Source of the DNA: Phascolarctobacterium sp.
Lineage (GTDB): Bacteria; Bacillota; Negativicutes; Acidaminococcales; Acidaminococcaceae
Assembly (NCBI GenBank): GCA_019417125.1
Contig: DXVZ01000099.1
Location: 1 to 5,087 of the forward strand
Direction of reading: 5' to 3'
Length of the DNA stretch: 5,087 nt
Shown: positions 1-5,087 of the stretch, piece after piece
Numbering within the stretch: the first letter of the stretch is position 1
Layout of the letters: every line of letters begins with the position of its first letter
The notes under the pieces: generated by a model
The model's input: only the letters and a program-made list of their open reading frames with translations
Told to the model about the DNA's origin: nothing
The model's database searches: none
Translations under genes and position numbers: made by a program

Positions 1-34
1 GTTCCTGCACTGCCATAATAAAATCTGCGTTCAC
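1..34 (-). CDS. nusA: Transcription termination/antitermination factor NusA, N-terminal fragment
   Basis: Only the first 11 codons and one extra base are inside the window; the rest lies beyond the left edge. The reading is GTG AAC GCA GAT TTT ATT ATG GCA GTG CAG GAA, giving MNADFIMAVQE, which matches the usual NusA opening (M-N-x-D-F-I-x-A). The GTG start is supported by AGGGGGAG eight bases upstream. It begins 21 nt after the rimP stop, the standard rimP-nusA order in bacteria. NusA binds RNA polymerase and promotes pausing and intrinsic termination (family knowledge). The call rests on a very short peptide plus conserved gene order, so the order carries much of the weight. Confidence 0.85.
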   Translation of the reverse strand, partial: MNADFIMAVQE

Positions 35-42
35 TTTTCTTA

Positions 43-50
43 CTCCCCCT
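43..50 (-). promoter_or_regulatory. Ribosome binding site of nusA
   Basis: AGGGGGAG on the minus strand, eight bases before GTG at 34-32. It decides the non-ATG start: the only nearby in-frame ATG is codon 7, which has no comparable Shine-Dalgarno sequence and would remove the conserved NADFI opening. Confidence 0.7.
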
Positions 51-55
51 AAACT

Positions 56-532
56 TTAAAAATCTATATGCGGCCTAACCATAGCAATCTGTTTTCTTTC
101 AAAAACAACGGGGCTTTTGCTTTCGCGCCCCTTAATAACTGGCTTTGCGCTGATAGTATTTTCATCATGCGCTACCAGTACGGCTACAATCTCTTTGTTT
201 TTCTCCCACGGCGCAAAAAATTTAATATCAACCTTTTTGCCGTAAGCGTTTTCAAAATCCTTATCCTTTTTCAGCGGACGGTCAATACCCGGTGAAGAAA
301 CCTCCAGATAGTATTTATCCCTGATAGGGTCGCGCGCATCCAAAACTTCCGTCAGTTTTTCGCTGACCATCTGGCAGTCGTCAATTTCAATCCCGCCAGG
401 TTTATCGATATAAATGCGTAAATACCAATCTTTTTCGCGCACATATTCAACGTCAACCAGCGTAATTTCCGTTCCCTGCAAAATCTCTTCTGCCATACCG
501 CTTACCAGTTTTTCAATTTCCGCACTCTGCAT
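56..532 (-). CDS. rimP: Ribosome maturation factor RimP
   Basis: RimP binds the free 30S subunit and assists its late assembly in the cytoplasm. The product is 158 aa, normal for the family (about 150). The signature segment is LEVSSPGIDRPL at residues 76-87, at the end of the N-terminal alpha/beta domain; earlier family-like blocks are the VDVEYVRE region (26-33) and LRIYIDKPGGI (38-48) followed by D51-D52. The remainder forms the C-terminal SH3-like domain. The ATG start has GGAGG six bases upstream (543-539), and the stop is TAA. nusA follows after 21 nt, so the two are almost certainly co-transcribed from the promoter at 624-652. Nothing looks truncated or odd. Confidence 0.96.
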   Translation of the reverse strand: MQSAEIEKLVSGMAEEILQGTEITLVDVEYVREKDWYLRIYIDKPGGIEIDDCQMVSEKLTEVLDARDPIRDKYYLEVSSPGIDRPLKKDKDFENAYGKKVDIKFFAPWEKNKEIVAVLVAHDENTISAKPVIKGRESKSPVVFERKQIAMVRPHIDF

Positions 533-559
533 AATTCACCTCCGCTTTTATCTTACCCT

Positions 560-596
560 AATAAGAGGAAAGAGCGGGTAAAATACCCACTCTCTC
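560..596 (-). terminator. Candidate leader attenuator (weak intrinsic terminator) before rimP-nusA
   Basis: Seen on the minus strand: arm GAGAGAGTGGGTA (596-584), loop TTT, arm TACCCGCTCTTTC (580-568), a 13-bp stem with two G-U pairs. The core nine pairs, GAGTGGGTA with TACCCGCTC, are followed by TTTCCTCTTATT (571-560), a U-rich but interrupted tract. It lies wholly between the promoter and the rimP ribosome binding site, so it would act in the 5' leader and not end an upstream gene. Known: in B. subtilis nusA is autoregulated by NusA-stimulated termination in its 5' UTR, and NusA-dependent terminators typically have weak hairpins or broken U-tracts. Inferred: this could be the equivalent element. 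The hairpin is clear; its termination activity is not proven. Confidence 0.5.
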
Positions 597-623
597 AAAA
601 GAAGTCATAATTTTTCTTAATAT

Positions 624-652
624 ATTATATCATTATACGCCTTTAATGACAA
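624..652 (-). promoter_or_regulatory. Sigma-A-type promoter for rimP-nusA
   Basis: On the minus strand: -35 TTGTCA (652-647), a 17-bp spacer, and a perfect -10 TATAAT (629-624) preceded by TG plus one base, an extended -10. The flanking DNA is AT-rich. Expected transcription start is about 617, giving a leader of roughly 85 nt before the rimP ATG. Near-consensus hexamers, optimal spacing and placement directly upstream of a known operon head make this a strong call. A second TATAAT at 637-632 lacks a -35 partner. Confidence 0.85.
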
Positions 653-688
653 GATATTTGCAGCATTTTAAACAGTAAATTTAAAAAA

Positions 689-1147
689 TCAGCCTTTTAA
701 ATACGCCAAAATCTCCTCAGCATTGGTGTCTGGCTTAGCCTTTGGGTAAACCTTTTCGATAACACCGTTTTCATCAATTACAAAAGTGCTGCGCACAACG
801 CCCATGCTTACCTTGCCATACATTTTCTTTTCCTGCCAAACGCCAAAAGCTTCTATCGCCTTGCGTTCCGGGTCGCTTAAAAGAATAAAAGGCAGCTCCT
901 GCTTAGCGGCAAAATTGCTGTGCGATTTTACGCTGTCTTTGCTGATGCCGATAACCTCAACACCCAGAGCTTTATATTCGCCATAATTGTTGCGGAAAGC
1001 GCACGCCTGACGCGTACACCCCGGCGTAGAATCCTTGGGGTAAAAATACACAACTACTTTTTTCCCTGCAAAATCGTGCAGCGATACTAAATTTCCGTCT
1101 TTATCTTCCAAAGTAAAATCAGGCGCTTTTGTTCCTGCTTCAAGCAT
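689..1147 (-). CDS. bcp: Thioredoxin-dependent thiol peroxidase, Bcp/PrxQ family
   Basis: This cytoplasmic peroxiredoxin reduces H2O2 and organic hydroperoxides with electrons from thioredoxin. The product is 152 aa, typical for Bcp. The active-site segment is FYPKDSTPGCTRQACAF (residues 35-51): Thr41 and Cys44 form the T-x-x-C peroxidatic motif, and Cys49, five residues on, is the resolving cysteine of the PrxQ type (as Cys45/Cys50 in E. coli Bcp). Arg119 in VVRSTFVID is the conserved active-site arginine. ATG is preceded by AAGGAGG; an ATG seven bases upstream is out of frame. It starts 33 nt after rpe with no terminator or promoter visible between them, so it is probably the last gene of the upstream operon. 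No convincing terminator follows its TGA stop. Confidence 0.95.
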   Translation of the reverse strand: MLEAGTKAPDFTLEDKDGNLVSLHDFAGKKVVVYFYPKDSTPGCTRQACAFRNNYGEYKALGVEVIGISKDSVKSHSNFAAKQELPFILLSDPERKAIEAFGVWQEKKMYGKVSMGVVRSTFVIDENGVIEKVYPKAKPDTNAEEILAYLKG

Positions 1148-1180
1148 CGTCCATTCCTCCTTAAAAAATACTGTAAAAAT

Positions 1181-1825
1181 TTATGCCTTTAAGCCGGCGA
1201 TAGCCGCTGCGGTATTTTCTGCGCCGTAAACATAGCTGCCTGCCACCAAAATATTAGCGCCGGCTTCGCGTACAATTTTGCTTGTTTCAGCGTTAATGCC
1301 GCCGTCTACCTGAATATCGCACGCCAGACCTTTTTCGTCTATTATTTTGCGCAGGGCGGCTATTTTCGGCACAACGCTTTCAATAAATTTTTGCCCGCCA
1401 AAGCCAGGGTTAACAGTCATCAAAAGCACCATGTCAACATCGTCCAAAACTTCCTGCACCATGCACAGCGGCGTTGCTGGGTTAAGTGCCACGCCAGCTT
1501 TTACACCCTTGCTTTTAATGTATTGCAGGCAGCGGTGCAAATGCTTAGTTGCTTCGGCATGTACTACAATCATATCCGCTCCGGCTTTTGCAAAATCGTC
1601 GATGTAAGTTTCCGGGTGCTCCACCATCAAGTGGCAGTCAAAAAACATATCCGTTACTTTGCGGATTTTGGTTACAACCGGCGCGCCAAAAGTAAGATTC
1701 GGGACAAAATTGCCGTCCATTACATCTATATGCACCCAGTCTGCACCTGCGGCTTCAATCTTTTTAATTTCGTCGGCTAAAAAAGCAAAATCGGCAGATA
1801 AAATAGAAGGTGCAATTTTAATCAT
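1181..1825 (-). CDS. rpe: Ribulose-phosphate 3-epimerase
   Basis: Rpe interconverts D-ribulose 5-phosphate and D-xylulose 5-phosphate in the pentose phosphate pathway. The 214-aa TIM barrel opens with the family signature IAPSILSADF (residues 4-13). The metal-site residues are all present: His32 and Asp34 in VHIDVMDG, His65 in CHLMVEHP, and Asp174 in QVDGGIN. Asp34 and Asp174 are the usual acid/base pair. MTVNPGFGGQ (136-145) is the mobile phosphate-side loop, and GGIN and AGSYVYG near the end form the phosphate grip. The ATG overlaps the rsgA TGA (ATGA), and its own Shine-Dalgarno sequence is weak (AGTGGT), so translation is probably coupled to rsgA. The length and all motifs are normal. Confidence 0.97.
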   Translation of the reverse strand: MIKIAPSILSADFAFLADEIKKIEAAGADWVHIDVMDGNFVPNLTFGAPVVTKIRKVTDMFFDCHLMVEHPETYIDDFAKAGADMIVVHAEATKHLHRCLQYIKSKGVKAGVALNPATPLCMVQEVLDDVDMVLLMTVNPGFGGQKFIESVVPKIAALRKIIDEKGLACDIQVDGGINAETSKIVREAGANILVAGSYVYGAENTAAAIAGLKA

Positions 1826-2706
1826 CTTTTACCACTCTTTTCTTTCAGTAATTTTATTTCATCCAAAATTGCCAAATATGATTGATAGCGGCTGGGTGCA
1901 ATTTTGCCTGCTTCCACCGCTTCTTTTACACCGCAGACCGGTTCGTGCGTGTGGGTACACGGCACAAATTTACACGCATTTTCAAAATTTTTAAATTCTC
2001 TAAAATATTTATACAATTCGCGCGCATCAATGTTTTCAGCTAACAGGTTGCCAAATCCAGGCGTATCGGCAAGGTAGCCGCCGTTAAAAGGCAGCAGCTG
2101 CGCATAGCGCGTAGTATGCCGTCCTCGCCCAATTTTTTCGCTGACACTGCCTGTTTGCAAGGCAATGCCAGGCTGCAAAGCGTTAAGCATAGATGATTTT
2201 CCCACGCCTGAAGGCCCTGCAAAAGCGCTGATTTTACCATTTAAATATTCTTTTAACCCGTCAAGCCCGGTTCCGTTAACAGTAGAAACAGCAAACACCC
2301 TGTAACCTGCCAAACGGTAAACACCGACAATTTCTTCCAGCTTTTCTGCGCTGACAAGGTCGGTTTTATTAAGGCACAGCACGGCTTCAATACCGGCACG
2401 CTCCGCAAATGCCAGCATTTTATCCGCCAGCAAAAAGCTGAAATCCGGCCCTGCGCAGGCAAAAGCAATTACAATACAGTCCAAATTTGCCATGGCAGGA
2501 CGCTCCATGAAGTTGCGGCGCGGCAGTATTTTTTTTATCATACTTTCGCCGTCCGGATTTTTTTCAAACTCCACTATATCGCCAGTAACAGCTGAAAAGC
2601 GCTCCTGCTTCATTTTACCTTTGATTTTGCAAGTTACAAGCTCATTTTCCGGAGTTTCTACATAATAGTAGCCGTTAAAATTTTTGATAATGCGGCCTGC
2701 TGTCAA
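1822..2706 (-). CDS. rsgA: Ribosome small subunit-dependent GTPase RsgA (YjeQ/CpgA)
   Basis: RsgA is a cytoplasmic GTPase that checks late 30S subunit maturation. The 294-aa product has the expected three parts: an N-terminal OB fold (about 1-65, opening GRIIKNFNGYYYV), a circularly permuted GTPase domain with the motif order G4 NKTD (113-116), G1 GPSGVGKSS (164-172), G2 region GRGRHTT (193-199), G3 DTPG (214-217), and a C-terminal zinc site with ligands Cys245, Cys250, His252 and Cys258. The start is TTG; the next Met is residue 32, inside the OB fold. Its TTG overlaps the prkC TGA and its TGA overlaps the rpe ATG. In B. subtilis the orthologue CpgA is phosphorylated by PrkC, which fits the position next to the kinase. 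Confidence 0.97.
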   Translation of the reverse strand: MTAGRIIKNFNGYYYVETPENELVTCKIKGKMKQERFSAVTGDIVEFEKNPDGESMIKKILPRRNFMERPAMANLDCIVIAFACAGPDFSFLLADKMLAFAERAGIEAVLCLNKTDLVSAEKLEEIVGVYRLAGYRVFAVSTVNGTGLDGLKEYLNGKISAFAGPSGVGKSSMLNALQPGIALQTGSVSEKIGRGRHTTRYAQLLPFNGGYLADTPGFGNLLAENIDARELYKYFREFKNFENACKFVPCTHTHEPVCGVKEAVEAGKIAPSRYQSYLAILDEIKLLKEKSGKR

Positions 2707-4607
2707 AGCTGTTTCTCCTCTATCAGTTTATTATCGCAATAGAATTTGGCAACTGCATTGCCGCTGACTTCAACCTTTTGGCGAAGACGCACGCCTTCGC
2801 GTTTTGTACCCTCATAAACTACCCTTTCGCCATCGTCGTCAACAATAACAATGCGTACTTTTTGGCGTTTAGCGCCGTCCGGGACTACAAATTCTGCATA
2901 TTTGTTCTGCGAAACCGTGCCTACGCCGTCTGCCACACGCAGCACAACGTCAGCACTGTTCAGCACTTTGCTTCCTTCTTTAGGTGTAACTCCCAAAACG
3001 GTGCCCGCAACTCTTCTGCTGCCAACAGACTGAGCAGTAATATTTTTAAAGCCAAGTGCTTCCAGCGCTGTCATCGCTTCTCCGGAAGATTTACCTACAA
3101 CAGAAGGAATTGTTACTTCTTTAGGTTTTTCTGCAATTACCAGATTTACTTTTTCGCCGTGCTGAATTTTTTCATTGGCTTTAGGGCTTTGTTCGATAAC
3201 CAGCCCACTGCCATCGGCGCGAAATACAGTTTCGACTTTGCCGAGCGCCAATTCTTTGCGTTCAATCATTTTGCGCGCGTCGGAAAGCGTTTTACCGGCA
3301 ACATTAGGCACTTCTACCATTTCTATGCCTTTGCTTACGGTAAGGTAAACGGCGCTTCCTTCTTTACGCATTTCATCACCGGCAGGGTCCTGCGCAAGCA
3401 CAAGGCCCGGCGTTACTTTATCGTCATAGGCTTCTTTCAGAGTAATGCTGAAGCCTGTATTTTCAAGTATTTTCTGCGCCTCAACAACTGTTTTGCCAGT
3501 TACGTCCGGTACTTTAATGGTTTCGCGGCTAAAAACATTGCCAATCAGCAAAAATACTGCTGAAAGCACAACTACAACCACTGCCAACATAATTTGCTGA
3601 TGGCGCGTAAGCTGCACCTCTTTCATTTTTTGCAGCCAGCTTTTTTCCGCTTCCGGCTTTCTGCCCACTGCCGGTACCGTCATCACAATAGTTTCTTCCG
3701 GCGCTTCTGTTTCTTCATAATCTTCAAAAGCAGGTGCTTCTTCTTCTGTCGGCAAGGCATAATCAGCGCCGTCACCGTCTTTTTCCATTTTATTTTTTAT
3801 ATTATTCAAATCCTGCCGCATTTCTTCGGCAGTAGCATAGCGTTTTGTCAAATCCTTCGCCAATGCTTTATCTATTACGTGCTGCAAACACTCCGGCAAA
3901 CCGTCCACATAAGTGCTGAGCGGCGGCGGCGTTTTTTCCACGTGCATCATGGCAACGGCAACCGCGGTATTGCCATCAAACGGTACATGCCCGGTTAGCA
4001 TTTCGTACAGCACAATGCCCAGCGAATAAATATCGCTCTGCGCCGTTATCGGCTTGCCGCTTGCCTGTTCTGGCGAAAGGTAATGCACCGAGCCTATAAC
4101 GGAATTGGTGTAAACCATCGTCATGCTGCTAATCATGCGGGCAATGCCGAAATCGGCAATTTTAGGGTGCATGCTCTCGGTTATTAAAATATTGTGAGGC
4201 TTAATATCGCAGTGAATAATGTTGCGCCTGTGAGCATGGCTCAGCCCTGCGGCGATCTCTTCAGCAAGGCAGACCGCATTATAAGGCGAAAGGCGGCCTT
4301 TTTCTTCCAACAGGTCTTTTAAAGTTTTGCCTTCCACATATTCCATTACGATAAAAGACTTGCCATCTTCCTCGCAAACATCAAAAATATTAATAATAGA
4401 AGGGTTTGAAAGGCGCGCTGCCGACTGCGCTTCGTGCTTAAACTGGTTCAACAGCGTTTTGTCGTCGTTAAACTGGTCGCGTAAAATTTTAATGGCTACC
4501 TGCCTGCTTAAAAGTAAATCTTCGGCAAGGTACACCTCTGCCATACCGCCGGACCCAATGTGGCGCAGGATTTTATAACGTTGTTTTAAAATTGTCCCTT
4601 TATCCAT
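2703..4607 (-). CDS. prkC: PASTA-domain Ser/Thr protein kinase (PrkC/Stk1 type)
   Basis: This is a single-pass membrane kinase that senses peptidoglycan fragments or lipid II through PASTA repeats and phosphorylates cytoplasmic targets. The 634 aa divide into: kinase domain (about 11-270) with glycine loop GSGGMAEV (18-25), VAIK Lys40, Glu59, catalytic loop HCDIKPHNIL (132-141), DFG (152-154), activation-loop Thr163/Thr167, SPE (178-180) and Asp192; an acidic juxtamembrane linker (about 275-325); a transmembrane helix (about 338-358); PASTA repeats at about 363-427, 430-494 and 497-561; and a beta-rich C-terminal tail (about 570-634). The HRD arginine is Cys133, an unusual variant. The ATG directly abuts the phosphatase TAA and has GGAGGAG six bases upstream. 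All other catalytic residues are intact, so it should be active. Confidence 0.96.
   Translation of the reverse strand: MDKGTILKQRYKILRHIGSGGMAEVYLAEDLLLSRQVAIKILRDQFNDDKTLLNQFKHEAQSAARLSNPSIINIFDVCEEDGKSFIVMEYVEGKTLKDLLEEKGRLSPYNAVCLAEEIAAGLSHAHRRNIIHCDIKPHNILITESMHPKIADFGIARMISSMTMVYTNSVIGSVHYLSPEQASGKPITAQSDIYSLGIVLYEMLTGHVPFDGNTAVAVAMMHVEKTPPPLSTYVDGLPECLQHVIDKALAKDLTKRYATAEEMRQDLNNIKNKMEKDGDGADYALPTEEEAPAFEDYEETEAPEETIVMTVPAVGRKPEAEKSWLQKMKEVQLTRHQQIMLAVVVVVLSAVFLLIGNVFSRETIKVPDVTGKTVVEAQKILENTGFSITLKEAYDDKVTPGLVLAQDPAGDEMRKEGSAVYLTVSKGIEMVEVPNVAGKTLSDARKMIERKELALGKVETVFRADGSGLVIEQSPKANEKIQHGEKVNLVIAEKPKEVTIPSVVGKSSGEAMTALEALGFKNITAQSVGSRRVAGTVLGVTPKEGSKVLNSADVVLRVADGVGTVSQNKYAEFVVPDGAKRQKVRIVIVDDDGERVVYEGTKREGVRLRQKVEVSGNAVAKFYCDNKLIEEKQL
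2715..2720 (-). promoter_or_regulatory. Ribosome binding site deciding the rsgA TTG start
   Basis: GAGGAG lies eight bases before TTG at 2706-2704, inside the last codons of prkC. No ATG or GTG occurs at a suitable distance in the rsgA frame, and starting here gives the family N-terminus (TAGRIIKNF, compare PEGKIIKAL in B. subtilis CpgA). This supports TTG as the real initiator. Confidence 0.8.
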
Positions 4608-5087
4608 TTATATCTCCTCCGCACAAAAATCCAGCAGTATTACCGAAACGTTATCGCGTCCGCCGTTGTTAAGCGCCAGTTCTACCAAAGCGTCAGCAGC
4701 TTTTTCGGGGTCTTTTTCGTTCAGCACAGCAGCAATTTCTTCGTCCGCAGCCATATCAGAAAGACCATCGCTGCACAACAGCAGCCTGTCGCATTGCTCT
4801 ATTGCAAAATCAAAAACATCGGAATCAATTTCCTCGTCAGCACCGACGGCGCGTAAAATTACGTTGCGCTGCGGGTGGCGGCGCGCTTCGTCTGTGGTTA
4901 TGTCGCCTTTGCTTACAAGCTCTGCCACGTAGGAATGGTCCTTTGTTATCTGCGTCAGCGTACCGCCGCGCCACAAATACAGGCGGCTGTCGCCAATGTT
5001 TAAAGCGTACGCCTTGCCGTCAGAAGCAAGATAAACTGCTACCAGCGTTGTGCCCATACCCTCATAATCCGGCATCTTGCAGTCAAT
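4608..5087 (-). CDS. prpC: PP2C-family protein Ser/Thr phosphatase, C-terminal part
   Basis: This is a metal-dependent phosphatase that reverses phosphorylation by the neighbouring PASTA kinase. The reading frame stays open to the window edge (upstream codons read I-D-C-K), so about the first 80 residues, including the N-terminal RxxNED and DGMGG metal motifs, are outside the window. The ATG at 5075-5073 is internal and not the start. Visible PP2C motifs in order: EGMGTTLVA, NIGDSRLYLWRGG, TKDHSYVAELV, NVILRAVG, LLLCSDGLSDM with a metal-binding Asp, and GGRDNVSVILLDF with the last metal Asp. The 159 visible codons fit a full length of about 240 aa. Its TAA is immediately followed by the prkC ATG. 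The symbol prpC (also stp) follows from family and context. Confidence 0.94.
   Translation of the reverse strand: MDCKMPDYEGMGTTLVAVYLASDGKAYALNIGDSRLYLWRGGTLTQITKDHSYVAELVSKGDITTDEARRHPQRNVILRAVGADEEIDSDVFDFAIEQCDRLLLCSDGLSDMAADEEIAAVLNEKDPEKAADALVELALNNGGRDNVSVILLDFCAEEI
4614..4620 (-). promoter_or_regulatory. Ribosome binding site of prkC
   Basis: GGAGGAG lies six bases before the prkC ATG and within the final codons of the phosphatase gene (Glu-Glu-Ile-stop). A strong site here means the kinase can be translated well despite the zero-base gap. Confidence 0.8.

Noticed and set aside
68..295. 75-codon plus-strand frame opposite rimP
   Set aside because: It is antisense to a conserved gene, has no recognisable motif, and no plus-strand promoter is evident.
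568..596. The leader hairpin as the terminator of bcp
   Set aside because: It lies downstream of the strong rimP promoter, inside the new transcript, so its primary role is more likely in the rimP-nusA leader.
632..637. Second TATAAT on the minus strand as an additional -10 box
   Set aside because: The hexamer 17 bp upstream is CAAATA, not a -35; the downstream TATAAT has both the -35 and the TG extension.
1185..1200. Small CGGC/GCCG inverted repeat at the end of rpe as a terminator
   Set aside because: The stem is only four pairs, lies inside the coding sequence and is not followed directly by a T-run.
1391..1780. 129-codon and overlapping 86-codon plus-strand frames opposite rpe
   Set aside because: They lie wholly inside the conserved rpe coding sequence, with no recognisable motif or family composition; treated as shadows.
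2778..3563. 261-codon open frame on the plus strand opposite prkC
   Set aside because: It is antisense to the PASTA and transmembrane coding region, is very rich in Phe, Asn and Arg as expected of a reverse-strand shadow, and shows no domain I recognise; the opposite strand encodes an unmistakable kinase.
5073..5075. ATG at 5075 as the start of the phosphatase gene
   Set aside because: The frame continues upstream (I-D-C-K) to the window edge, and starting here would lack the N-terminal PP2C metal motifs; no ribosome binding site precedes it.

Overview
The window reads as ordinary core chromosome from a low-to-moderate GC member of the Bacillota (Firmicutes). All recognised genes lie on the minus strand, so transcription runs right to left. 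The taxonomic reading rests on the conserved series PP2C phosphatase, PASTA Ser/Thr kinase, rsgA, rpe, on strong GGAGG-type ribosome binding sites, and on a consensus sigma-A-type promoter. A clostridial or negativicute lineage fits, but nothing here settles the family. There are no RNA genes, mobile elements, CRISPR arrays or signs of horizontal transfer.

Region by region, in transcription order. (1) 5087-4608: 3' two thirds of a PP2C-type phosphatase (prpC/stp), cut by the window edge. (2) 4607-2703: prkC, a membrane-anchored kinase with three PASTA repeats. (3) 2706-1822: rsgA, the 30S-assembly GTPase, with a TTG start. (4) 1825-1181: rpe, ribulose-phosphate 3-epimerase. (5) 1147-689: bcp, a thiol peroxidase. 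(6) 688-533: the only sizeable non-coding stretch (156 bp), with a strong promoter and a hairpin leader. (7) 532-56: rimP, a 30S maturation factor. (8) 34-1: the first 11 codons of nusA.

The first four genes are packed with no spare bases (TAAATG junction, then TTGA and ATGA overlaps), which points to one translationally coupled operon; bcp follows after 33 nt and is probably co-transcribed. The kinase and phosphatase form an opposing pair. RsgA (CpgA) is a known PrkC substrate in Bacillus subtilis, and CpgA also clears a toxic pentose-phosphate-pathway side product there, so the linkage to both prkC and rpe makes functional sense. rimP-nusA is the start of the usual nusA-infB operon and has its own promoter.

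No new multi-gene system is evident. The points most worth a second look are the rimP-nusA leader, where a hairpin followed by a broken U-tract resembles a NusA-dependent attenuator, and the kinase catalytic loop, which reads HCD instead of HRD.
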